Positions 29,072-39,073 of a stretch of 47,500 bases of DNA are shown here, one piece after another. Below the pieces are notes generated by a model. The model ran no database searches and was not told where the DNA came from. It saw only the letters and a program-made list of their open reading frames with translations. The stretch is from Prorocentrum cordatum (taxonomy: Eukaryota > Sar > Dinophyceae > Prorocentrales > Prorocentraceae). Position numbers and translations under genes: made by a program. Every line of letters begins with the position of its first letter. Positions within the stretch are counted from its first letter, which is position 1. The stretch lies in NCBI GenBank assembly GCA_963575745.1, contig CAUYUJ010014341.1, positions 127,501-175,000 of the forward strand, in the 5' to 3' direction.

Positions 29072-29229
29072 GCTGCCTCGCCGACATCGGCGACCAGACG
29101 GACTCCACCGTCTGACGCGCGGCGCCCCGGCTTGAGCGCGCGGGACGGGCCTGCCCATTTTGGGCCGCCCCGCGCGCGCACGCCGCGGCCGCGCACGGAG
29201 ACAGCTCGCTAGCGCGCGAGCGGGAGAAT
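29072..29229 (+). repeat. Retrotransposon right repeat B1
   Basis: 158 bases beginning GCTGCCTCGCCGACATCGG, repeated at 29318-29475. It begins 12 bp after the recombinase stop. Near its end, GCTCGC...GCGAGC makes a 6-bp hairpin. It abuts A2. Confidence 0.9.
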
Positions 29230-29283
29230 GCTTCTTCTATTCTCTGTGAGCAAGCTCCTGCTGTCTCCGCAGCTTCTCTGCCC
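29229..29283 (+). repeat. Retrotransposon repeat A2
   Basis: 55 bases identical to A1 (19096-19150), lying between B1 and B2. The B1/A2 junction, GAGAAT-GCTTCT, is the sequence a circular intermediate would use. Confidence 0.9.
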
Positions 29284-29317
29284 CCCTCCCTCCTCTCCCA
29301 TTCTAAGGCTGACGGGC

Positions 29318-29475
29318 GCTGCCTCGCCGACATCGGCGACCAGACGGACTCCACCGTCTGACGCGCGGCGCCCCGGCTTGAGCGCGCGGGACGGGCCTGC
29401 CCATTTTGGGCCGCCCCGCGCGCGCACGCCGCGGCCGCGCACGGAGACAGCTCGCTAGCGCGCGAGCGGGAGAAT
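29318..29475 (+). repeat. Retrotransposon terminal repeat B2
   Basis: 158 bases matching B1, ending GAGCGGGAGAAT, directly followed by minisatellite sequence CTATTTTGCTG. It is separated from A2 by 34 bases of T/C-rich sequence. Confidence 0.9.
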
Positions 29476-30009
29476 CTATTTTGCTGTTTTCCTCGTTTTT
29501 TTCTGGTTTGCTCCTTCGCTCTTCGGGCCTCCTCTGCCGTGCTCTGTAGCTCTTGGGGTGTATTGTGGCGTGCTCCTGCTTTTTTTTTGCTGCCGTGCTC
29601 TTTCGCTCTTGAGGCCTATTCGGCCGTGCTCCTGTTCATTTTGCGCCGTGTTCCTTAGCTTTTGGTGTCTTTCCTGCTGTGCACTTGGTGTTTCTCTGCC
29701 GTGCTCTGTCGCACTTGAGGCTTATTCCGCCCTGCTCCTTAGCTCCTGGGGCTTATTCTGCCGTGCTCCTGGTCTTTTTCTGCCGCGCTCCTTCGCTCTT
29801 GGGGCCTATTCTGCCCTTTTTTTGTTTTCTGTCTGTTCCTTAGCTTTTGGGGTCTATCCTGCTGTGCTCATGTTTTTTTTTTGCCGTGCTCCTTCGCTTT
29901 TGGGGTGTGTTCCGCCGTTTTCTTTTCCTCTTGGGGTCTATTCTGCCGTGTTCCTGGTCTTTTCTTCTGCCGTGCTCCTTAGCTCTTGGGGCCGTGCTCC
30001 TAATTTTTT
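29476..30009 (+). repeat. 53-bp minisatellite, right part after the retrotransposon
   Basis: About ten units, more diverged than in the large arrays, continue the unit broken at 19095 and run into the conserved antisense linker. Confidence 0.85.
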
Positions 30010-30295
30010 TCTGCCGTGCGCGCCTAGAAGCTCCGCCAAAACGACCACCGCGACGATCCGCACGGCAGAATACAGGAACGCGGCAGAACAGACAGAGCAC
30101 ACAGAGGCACGGCAAAACACAGAAGCACGGCAGAACAGGAGCACGGCAGAACACACAGGAGCACAGCAGAACACACCCCGAACTCACGCCGACACGCGCG
30201 CCACGGCATACCTGCGCGGCGTAACAACAACAGAGCATATTCCACATGCTTGGTGTACTAAAGCGACGCTTCCCGTTTGTGTCCGATCAGGTTCT
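30010..30295. repeat. Antisense CACGGCAG cluster with conserved linker
   Basis: GTGCGCGCCTAGAAGCTCC, the CGCGACGATCCGCACGGCAG linker, several AGCACGGCAGAAC units and the GCCACGGCATACCTGCGCGG tail, as in the other copies of this module. It is outside the segmental duplication and more diverged. Confidence 0.85.
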
Positions 30296-31195
30296 TTGCC
30301 GCGTCCTAATCGGGCGAATTGGCGACGCAATGCAGAGCGCGCCGCACCTTTTGGCCCTCGCCAGCTTGCCACGTAAGTGCAGCAAGCCGACAGGACTCGT
30401 GAGCTATTTTTGTTGTCGCCCTCGTCTCACTTCTGCGTGTCCATTGCCCTTGTCTTTGTTTGTTTGTTTGTTTTCTTCCTCTCTCCCTCTATTATATTAA
30501 GCCCCGCTATCTTAAACAGGAGGCGATGATATCTTTGGCGCTTTCGCAGCTGCGACTTTCGCGAGAGACAGCTGCTGCGCAGGTGCCCAGAGTCTGTTCG
30601 AAAGACCAGGCTGCAGAGGCGGCTGCGATTCGCACATTCGTCGGACTCGCTGGCCCTCTGGCTGTTACCTTCCTGCTCTCTTGAAAAAAGAGAGGACTTC
30701 AAGGGGCGTCAAAACTGGCTCCAGGAGGCGCCCGAGAAGCATGCCAAGAGGCCCCAACGGATCTTTCAGAAGCACTGGCGACGGACCCTGCCTTGTGCAT
30801 GCACGTGCAGCGCAGGGCGCGGCTGCCGAATAATCCGGGTGCCCCCCGCGCGAGCACGCCCACTGAGGCCGCGGGTGAAGCTCCATTTGGGGCATCTCCC
30901 GCGTGAGGCATGTGTCGAGATTCAGCATCGTTCAACCTACTCCCCACCGTGCCATGGTATCTCAGACCCACCCTCTCACCCCTACTGGGGACAGGCCCCT
31001 CGAAGCCCGAAGGAACAGGGATGCATACCGATCCAGTGGTGCAATCGGCCAGTGGGGCCAGGGCCACGCCAGTGGGATTAGGGATCGGTTCAGCGATGCT
31101 CAGGAGTATTTCTGAGCATCGTTCAGCGATGCCAGTGGGATCAGGGATCGATTAAACTATGCTCAGACATAGTTTTCGCGGTTAACGATCCCCCC
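30296..31195. other. Sequence without recognisable gene; two short hairpins
   Basis: No frame here is longer than about 120 codons and none resembles a known family. From about 31060 short phrases (CAGTGGGATNAGGGATCGRTT, CAGCGATGCTCAG) repeat imperfectly. Two hairpins lie inside: 31094-31121 (10-bp perfect stem, CGATGCTCAG/CTGAGCATCG) and 31154-31175 (8-bp stem, AAACTATG/CATAGTTT). A transcription terminator is not implied. Confidence 0.45.
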
Positions 31196-31197
31196 GC

Positions 31198-31435
31198 CCA
31201 TTTCGAAATGGACTGGGGGATCCCGTGCGAAGTTGCCCATTTGTGGCATAGGTGGAGCTCCTTTCTGGGTTACGACTCGCTTGATGGGTGTGCCGAGATG
31301 GGCTGGGGGACGGTGTGCGGACCTGGTCTCTGGGGCTGTGCGTGGTGCTCCCTGTGGGGCACGATCCGGGTGAGGGGTGTGCTGGAATTGGCGGCGGGGG
31401 CGCTGTGCGAAGCCTGTCTCTGGGGCCTCCTGGGA
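31198..31435 (-). repeat. Ancient 89-bp satellite units in inverted orientation
   Basis: GGAGCTCC (31254), GGGTGTGCCGAGATGGGCTG (31285), TGTGCGGACCTGGTCTCTGG and, 91 bp later, GGGTGTGCTGGAATTGGCGG line up with the reverse complement of the 89-bp unit (GGAGCTCC..., GGGTGGGCCGAAATGAGTGG, CATGCGGACTGTGCC). About two and a half strongly diverged units are present. Confidence 0.6.
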
Positions 31436-31700
31436 TCTTATTGAGGGCCTTTTTGGGGCCCTCTTGGGGGCCTCTTGGGGGCTCTTGGGGCCTCGTGGGT
31501 AGCTGTCTTGGGTCGCTCTTGCGCGGGCTGGCCCCTTCCGGGAGGCCATCTTGCGGGCCTCTCGGAGCCGACCTCTTCGGGTCCTCTTGGGCTGTCTTGT
31601 GGGCCTCTCCTGTGTCGTGTTGGGGCTCTTGGGGGCCTCTCGGACCGTCTTGGGGACATTTTGGAGGCTGCGTGGGCCGTCACGGGCCCCCGAGAGTTCG
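31436..31700. repeat. G-rich GGGGCCTCTTGGG minisatellite
   Basis: Same type as 2395-2765, with TTGGGGCCCTCTTGGGGGCC units and G runs on the + strand. It directly follows the inverted satellite units. Confidence 0.7.
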
Positions 31701-31769
31701 TTCAAAACGGCCAGAACGCCCAAATCCTCCAAACACACCGGCAGTGAGACGATGTTTGTATCCACCCAA

Positions 31770-31789
31770 GGGATAACACGTGTTATCCC
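31770..31789. other. 20-bp perfect palindrome
   Basis: GGGATAACACGTGTTATCCC reads identically on both strands with no spacer and has CACGTG at its centre. It could be a binding site for a dimeric protein. A decayed relative, GGATAACGTGTGTTCTCCC, lies at about 33014. Confidence 0.6.
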
Positions 31790-31854
31790 CCCCTGCCCCC
31801 CCCCCCGTGACGTTAACACCCCGGCCGGGTCCGGTGCGCGATCCCTGGCAGCCT

Positions 31855-32900
31855 AGGCTGTGGTGCACGCGGGCACTGCTAGTGCCGCGGTGCACGCGGG
31901 CGTGCAGTATGGTGTACGCAGGCACTGCGGTGTACACGGGCTTGTGGCGCACGCATTTGTCGTTGCACCAGCAGCTGTGGTGTACACAGGCATAGTGGGT
32001 ATACGTAAGCATTGTTGTATCATCATCACAAGCCTTGTGGTGTACACAGGCGCCGTGATGTACACAATCGCTGTAGTGCCCAACGTCTCTGTAGTGCCCA
32101 ACGTGCGCGTTGTGGGCTATAATGAACGCCCGCATCTCTTCCTACATATTCCTCTTCCTCCCTTTTTATTTTCGTCTTCATCATCGTCGTCTTCCTTGCG
32201 TATATAGGACGCGGGCATTGTGGTGCAAACAGGCGTTGTGTCGCACATCGCTGTGGGCTCACAAAGTCAAGCGTTCCTCGGGCCAGGAAAACCCAATAGT
32301 CACAATCAGATCACATATTGAATCTGATTCATTCGGGCCCCCAGCGATTTCCCGGACTTTGGCTCCGTCTGGGCCGTAGAGGTGTACTTAGACAAGCTTT
32401 GTGGCAAACGCAGGCGCGGAGGGGTGCTGAAACAGCAGCTGTGGTGTCAATAATCGCAGGGGTTGCGGTGCAGACGGCTGCTGTGGTGTACGCAGCCATT
32501 GCGGTGTACACAGGCGCCTCGAGATCGCAGTTCGCCCATCTATTCCCCAGGTCAAACCGGAAACCGGGGTTTTCGGACAGGGCGCCTGCGACCTCCTCGG
32601 CAGGAAGTTCACCGCTGCTTTTTGACGGGTGCACTCGCGCCCGCTGGGTGCACGAGGCGTGGTGCCCGCAGGGTCAGCGTGCGTACGCGGGCACCGTGGT
32701 GCACAGGGGGTGCTGAGACAGCAGCTGTGGTGCACGCAGGCGCCGTGGTGTGCACCATCAAAGATACGTACAGAGGCGCTGTGGTGCACACGGTTGTTAT
32801 GATGTACACAGTCGCCGTGGTGCACACACATACTATTCCTGTAGCAGTCTTGGTGCACAAGGGCATCGTGGTGTACAGAGTACAGAGCCCATGTTGTGTG
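31855..32900. repeat. Degenerate 18-bp GTGGTGTACACAGGCGC minisatellite
   Basis: Units of about 18 bp with core GTGGTGTACACAGGCGC recur in clusters at 31855-32110, 32205-32260, 32440-32520 and 32640-32900, separated by less repetitive sequence. Each good unit carries the 8-bp palindrome GTGTACAC or a one-base variant of it. No coding potential is apparent. Confidence 0.7.
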
Positions 32901-33529
32901 CACAAGCGCTGGGCTTGGACGACGACGACGGCAACGACTCAGGCGGCGCGCCTCGGGGGGTGCGCGCCGCGGCCTCCGTTACCGTTACCTCCCCCCACGC
33001 CGCCCCCTCCCAGGATAACGTGTGTTCTCCCAGGGAAAAACCAATTGTCAGTTGGGCGATCTTGGGCCCTTCTTGGACCGTCTTGGGGCGGTCTTTGGGG
33101 TTTTTGGGGCCATCTTGGAGTGTCGGAATCCCGAAAACGCGAGAACGCGCAACACATCGAAACACGCACCAGGAAAGTCACTGGTTTTTGCTCTTTGGGT
33201 CCTCTTGGGCCTCTTGGGTGTCGTTCTTAGGGTTTCTTTGGGGCCTCCTGTGCCGTCTTGAGGCCATCTTGGGCGTCTTGGAGCGCTCTTGGACTGTCTT
33301 GGAGACTCCTTGGACCCTCTGGGGCGCTTTCTGGGGCACTCGGGGCCCATCTTGGGGCTCTCTGGCCTTTGGAAAAGTCACGCGAGGCAGCCCAGGAGCG
33401 CGCGGGAGCGCCCAGGACATTTGAGCAGTTGGGGTCCCAGTCTTTCGCATACCAGAATCCCATCGTCCTGAGTATAGAGTACAGAGGACACATGAGAGCC
33501 TCGGGGGAACTCAACTTCGCGGCGGATTA
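32901..33529. repeat. G-rich minisatellite and short flanks
   Basis: From about 33050 to 33370 GTCTTGGGG/CCTCTTGGG units recur as at 2395 and 31436. The flanks (32901-33049, 33371-33529) show nothing I can name. Confidence 0.55.
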
Positions 33530-33915
<386 letters not shown>

Positions 33916-34139
33916 GGGCCTCTGGGAGCCTCTGGGAGCCCCTGGGGGCCTCTTGGGGCCTCCTGGGGGCCTCTCGGGGCCGAGGGCTCGAAGTGTCTGT
34001 CGGGGTCCTCCATCTGGGCCCCTCTTGGAGCCGCCTTCGGGGCCTGTCGGGCAGTCTTGGAGGCCTCTTGGGCCGTCTTCGGGCCCTCTGGGGCGGCCTC
34101 CGGGTTTGAACGGCGCAACTCACAGCAAACGCAAAACAT

Positions 34140-34168
34140 GTCGAGACGGCCCTGCTGGGCCACTCGAC
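34140..34168. other. Nested hairpin, copy 2
   Basis: GTCGAG/CTCGAC with inner GGCCC/GGGCC, unchanged from 2801-2829. Confidence 0.5.
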
Positions 34169-34339
34169 GCCCGCGGGGAAGAACGGGCCCGCGGACCCCC
34201 CCAACATCAGGCAGGAGAGCGGAGCACGCCTCTTGCTGCGGACAGCTCGGCGGCGGCGTGCGCCGTCCTCGGCGCGCCGGCGCCCGGGCACCTGGCCTCC
34301 GGCGCTGGCCAGCGCGGCAGCGGAGAGCGCCTGCTCCCC

Positions 34340-35255
34340 CCACCTCCTCCTCCTCCTCCTCCTCCTCCTCCTCCTCCTCCTCCTCCTCCTCCTCCTCCTC
34401 CTCCTCCTCCTCCTCCTCCTCCTCCTCCTCCTCCTCCTCCTCCTCCTCCTCCTCCTCTCTCCTCCTCCTCATCCTCCTCCTCCTCCTCCTCCTCCTCCTC
34501 CTCTCTCCTCTCTCCTCTCTCCTCCTCCTCTCCTCCTCCTCCTCCTCCTCCGCCTCCTCCTCTCCTCCTCCTCCTCCCCTCCTCCTCCTCCTCCTCCTCA
34601 TCCTCCTCCTCCTCCTCCTCCTCCTCCTCCTCCTCCTCCTCCTCCTCCTCCTCCTCCTCCTCCTCCTCCTCCTCCTCCTCCACCTCCTCCTCCTCCTCCT
34701 CCTCCTCCTCTCCCTCCTCCTCCTCCTCCTCCTCCTCCTCCTCCTCCTCCTCCTCCTCCTCCTCCTCCTCCTCCTCCTCCTCCCTCCTCCTCTCTCCCTC
34801 CTCTCTCCCCTCCTCCTCTCTCCTCTCTCCTCTCTCCTCCTCCTCCTCCTCCTCCTCTCCTCCTCCTCCTCCTCCTCCTCCTCCTCCTCCTCCTCCTCCT
34901 CCTCCTCCTCCTCCTCTCTCCTCCCTCCTCCTCCTTCCTCCTCCTCCTCCTCCTCCTCCTCCTCCTCCTCCCTCCTCCTCCTCCTCCTCCTCCTCCTCCT
35001 CCTCCTCCTCCTCCTCCCTCCTCCTCCTCCTCCTCCTCCTCCTCCTCCTCCTCCTCCTCCTCTCTCCTCCTCCTCCTCTCCTCCTCCTCCTCCTCCTCCC
35101 CTCCTCCTCCTCCTCCTCCTCCTCCTCCTCCTCCTCCTCCTCCTCCTCCTCCTCCTCCTCTCCTCTCTCCTCCTCCTCCTCTCCTCCTCCTCCTCCCCTC
35201 CTCCTCCTCCTCCTCCTCCTCCTTCCTCCTCCTCTCCTCCTCCTCCTCCTCCTCC
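34340..35255. repeat. TCC polypyrimidine tract, copy 2 (expanded)
   Basis: About 915 bp almost entirely C and T on the + strand, with a few A and G interruptions, against about 265 bp in copy 1. It is the longest homopyrimidine tract in the window. Confidence 0.95.
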
Positions 35256-35479
35256 GGCGTCGGGGGGGCGAGTGCGGCGTACATTAGGACGGGATCTGGC
35301 TTCGGGGGCGCAGATCTAGCGTATTTCAATTGGGTTCTGGCCATGGGAACGCGAGTTTTGTGTATATTCTGGCCTCGGGAGCGCGAACCTGGCGCAATTT
35401 TGTATTTTGCACACCAACCGTACGTAACTGCAGATTCTGGCTTTGGTAACACGAAGCTGACGTTACTCGGGGGCATCAG

Positions 35480-35490
35480 TTTGGCTCAAG
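35480..35490 (+). other. Candidate relict spliced-leader 3' end, copy 2
   Basis: TTTGGCTCAAG again, 67 bases before ATG 35557; unchanged from copy 1, so it predates the duplication. Confidence 0.4.
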
Positions 35491-35556
35491 CTATTGTTGG
35501 TCACAATTGCATACACATACACTCGATTGTCCCTAGCGGCAGGCACTGCGGCGACG

Positions 35557-38500
35557 ATGACCCACATGCCTTCCATCATGCGCGGACGCCACCGCGCATT
35601 CCTTATCCATAACGTGCTGATTTGTTATGTGTGCGGCCAAGTATCGTGGGAAGGTCGCGCCCAGCAAGGTGACAACGTCAGTACGCAGGACATGCAACTT
35701 TTACAGGTTCTCCTTCTCTCGCGCCAGGAGGCCACCGATAGTTGCAGCGCGTTCCGATTCGCCAAGGCTGCCCCGTCTGCGTGCTATCCAAGGGATGGCG
35801 GAGCTTCTGACAGCCTCGCTGACACCGCCGCCGTCAGCGTTCGTGGCTTCGAAAACGACCAGGTCCAGCGTGCAGTGTCCTACTTGGGAGATAACGCTTC
35901 GTTTGGGCACTTTGCGGCGGATCTGGCCTTCGATACGAACGCCGCGTACAGGCCGACGCACGCGGACGACGCGGACGCAGCAGACCAGGCCAGCTTCTGG
36001 AATGAGTTCGAGGATGTGGTGACGGCCCAACTTCTGAGGAGGAACGGGGCCCTCACTCGGGATATCATGTCCGTGCATCCGCTCTTCGCCGGGGACACAA
36101 TGGAGCAGTCCGCCCAGCGCGTCCGTGCGGACTTCCCCACGCAGTTTCCTACGGAGCAGATCATGAGCTACTTGGGCAGCATGGCGCTCACAATGGACCC
36201 CGAAATCTTCGGCCAGGCCAGTTGCGCGAGCACGGTCGAGTTTGTGAACGGCCCAGTGGCTCTGGGGAGGATTATCGGCTGGGCGATCGCAGAGGTGTCG
36301 CCCGCCGCCTTCGGGTGCAAGTGGTACGTCGGCCGCGCGCGGCCCGAGGAGGTTGCGTACAACCTCAGCCAGGGGGGGTTGAGCCAGGCCCCGGCCAACG
36401 TCAGGGCGATGGTGGACGGCATGGGCTTGACCACGCGCGAGTCTTTCACCGCCTATTCAGAAGGGTGCCCCGTGCACCCAGCTTGGCCGGCTATGCATTC
36501 GGCGGCCTCCTCTCTGTCGACTTGGCTTGACGTCGTGGCCCTCCTGACCCCAGCGCAGCGCAATGAGGTGCGACTCCTGGATTACTCTGTTGCTTACTTC
36601 CGCACGTTCGCAGGCGTTCACTACGATTCTGACAACCGTGCCGGCCTGGCGCTCGGCCAGAAGATCGTGAGGGAGAAGTTGCCGGACTACCTCTCGGAGA
36701 AGTACGGCTGCGACGCCGCCAGCAAGGCCACGATCAGGTCGCACGTGCAGACCAAGATCGCGTCGCTGGAGGTTCTGGATTGGGCAACTTGGACGCCCGA
36801 TCATTGGATTCGCCCCTCCGCGTACTACTCCTCACTCCGACGCCGACAAGCGGATCGCGTCCTGCCCAAGAGCCAGAGCGGAGCATCCCTGTCTTCCACA
36901 GATACGACTGCGGCTATAGTGAAGCCGTCTGTGGCGCTGTGGGCCGGAGGATCCCACGGCAGCCCGCGAGCCGCCCAACGGAAGGCGCTGGCGGGCAACG
37001 ACGGGTGCACCGAGTATCGTTTTGGAAAAGCTGCTGAAGGCGCATGTTACCCGCGGAGCGGTGGAGCCTCCGACAGCTTGAGGGAGACCGCCGCCGTCAG
37101 CGTCCGCGGGTTTCACGGTAACGACCAGGTCCAGGCTGCTGTGTCCCACTTGGGCGCGAACGTTTCGTTTGCACAAGTCGCTGCCGACTTGGGTTTCGAC
37201 ACGAATGTTGCACTCAAGCCGACGCACGCGGACGACGCAGACGCCGCCGACAAGAGTAGATTTTGGGCGGAGTTCGAGGAGGTGGCGGCAGCCCAGCTTC
37301 TGAGGATTCAAAACCGCAGAACAGAAGAAATCATGTCTGTGCATCCACTCTTCGACGGGGATACGATGGAGCAGTCTGCCCAGCGCGTCCGAGCTGACTT
37401 CCCCCCGTTCTTTCCGACGGAGCAGGTCATGGATTATTTGCAGAGCATGTCGCTGACGCTTGACCCCGACATCTTCAACCAGCCCAGCTGCACAAGCCGT
37501 GTCGAGTTTGTTAACGGCCCGGTGGCTTTGGGAAGGATTATCGGTTGGGCGATCGCCGAGGTGTCGCCCGCCTGCTTCGCTTGCAAGTGGGCCGTCGGTC
37601 GCGCGCGACCCGAGGAGGTCGCTTACGGAGTCATCCAGGGCGAGCTTCCCGATGCCCCCATGCGCGTCAAGCAGCTGATGGCCGACTTCGTGGCCGCCAA
37701 GCCTGTTGACAGCGCCGAAGACTTCACCGCGTACACCGAGGGCTGCCCTGTGCACCCGGCCTGGCCCGCCATGCACTCCGCCGCCTCCAGCTTGTCCTCG
37801 TGGTTGGACGTCGTCGCCATCCTCACCCCCGCGCAGCGCGAGGAGGTGCGGCTCCTGGACTTCTCTGTCGCGTTCTTCCGCACCTTCGCGGGCGTTCACT
37901 ATGCGACGGATAACCGCGCTGGCTTGGCGCTTGGGCGGAAAATCGTGGAGTCGAAGTTGCCCGACTTCTTGGCCGAGACGTACGGCTGCGACGCGGCGTC
38001 CGCATCCGCGATCAGGGCGCGCGCCGCAGCCAAGATCCAGTCATTCAATTCGGGCACCCTGAGCGGGCACCCCTTCAGCTGGGCCACTTGGACACCCGAG
38101 AAATGGATCAGCCCAACGCAGTTCTTTGACGCATCCGGCAGCGCCATCGGTGACCCACACATGCGGAACATGTTTGGTCAGAGCTTTGACATCGCACGGA
38201 CTGGCGAGCACGTGCTCATCAATATTCCACAAAGATGTGGCCCAGATGAGATTCTTCTTCGCGTGGGTGCGGAGGTGCGAAGCGACCGACATGCACATTG
38301 CGCGACCGACATGTACATCAAGGCGCTCAACATCACTGGTGCGTGGGCCAATGAGCAGCAGACGAATGGCTTCAGGTTTTTGGCGAGCCATCGTGGTCAG
38401 CGCTAGCCATGGAGGTGGTTCGGCAAGGTTGAGCTGAAGGTGGCGTGGGGCCGCACGCGCGACGGGGAAGATTACCTTAATTTCTATGTCCGCCACTTGA

Positions 38501-38604
38501 GCAATGTTGGTCACGCGGTCGGGGGTATCCTCGGCATCGACGATCATTCAGAGGCATCATTCCCGGACGAGAGGTGCAAACGCTCCCTCACGCTCGCTCT
38601 CTAA
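35557..38604 (+). pseudogene. Truncated copy of the haloperoxidase-like gene
   Basis: Paralogue of 3567-6614 in the second duplication copy. The open frame runs 949 codons and stops at TAG 38404-38406, where copy 1 has CAG (6414-6416); homology continues to the ancestral TAA at 38602-38604. Both haloperoxidase-like domains and all their KX6RP, HPAWPAMH and RX5HX3D residues are intact; only the last 66 residues, inside the C-terminal GDPH domain, are lost. I noted about seven amino-acid differences before the stop, for example Ser to Asn, Leu to Phe, Glu to Asp and Lys to Thr. The product might still be made and active, so it could equally be called a truncated gene. Confidence 0.8.
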
Positions 38605-39073
38605 TTACGCGGATTAAGTCGGATGCTCGTGCTGCGCTTGCGAGCGAACACTAAGAGCTCGTGTGGACTCTGCATACCTCATACATTGTCTGTATGCCTG
38701 TGTGGAGCAGTGTCGTATGAGGGCATCAAGAGGGCCCCAAAGGGCCCCAACCGAGCCCCAATATGAACCCCAGGATCGCCCTCGAGACGACCCCAAAATG
38801 TGATTTCGCCTGAGACATCCTCACCAAATTCATATGTTCGCAACGCCGATCTTATATCAAACGTAAGCGTCTCGCCAGAGACATCCCCAAACAAATGGGA
38901 AGCCGCGAATTTGACATATGTTCAGAAACTGGTGTATCGCCTGAGACATCCTCACACAAATAATATGTTGGAGAGGTGGTTGTATTACCTCTCATGTAAA
39001 AATTGCGCTTTCGCTGCAGACATCCTTAGAACATCGGGCGGAGCACGGCAGACGAAAACAAAACACGGCAGAC
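38605..39073. repeat. Spacer with GAGACATCCTC-type motifs, copy 2
   Basis: Matches 6615-7083 with few changes; the four motifs lie at about 38802, 38878, 38940 and 39008. Confidence 0.6.

Larger units (their letters stand above)
19096..29475 (+). mobile_element. Tyrosine-recombinase retrotransposon with split direct repeats (PAT/Ngaro type)
   Basis: A 10380-bp element. Its ends are split direct repeats in the order A1 (19096-19150), ORFs, B1 (29072-29229), A2 (29229-29283), B2 (29318-29475), the arrangement that defines PAT- and Ngaro-type tyrosine-recombinase retrotransposons. The coding part has reverse transcriptase, a DIRS-type RNase H and a tyrosine recombinase, and no DDE integrase. 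It interrupts one 53-bp minisatellite unit. I see no target-site duplication, as expected for recombinase-mediated insertion. It is unusually long for the group because of a J-domain and RS-rich insert. One stop codon interrupts the recombinase. Confidence 0.9.

Noticed and set aside
29072-29475. Long terminal repeats of an LTR retrotransposon
   Set aside because: Both B repeats lie at the same end, with an A repeat between them, and only A recurs at the left end. The enzyme is a tyrosine recombinase, not a DDE integrase.
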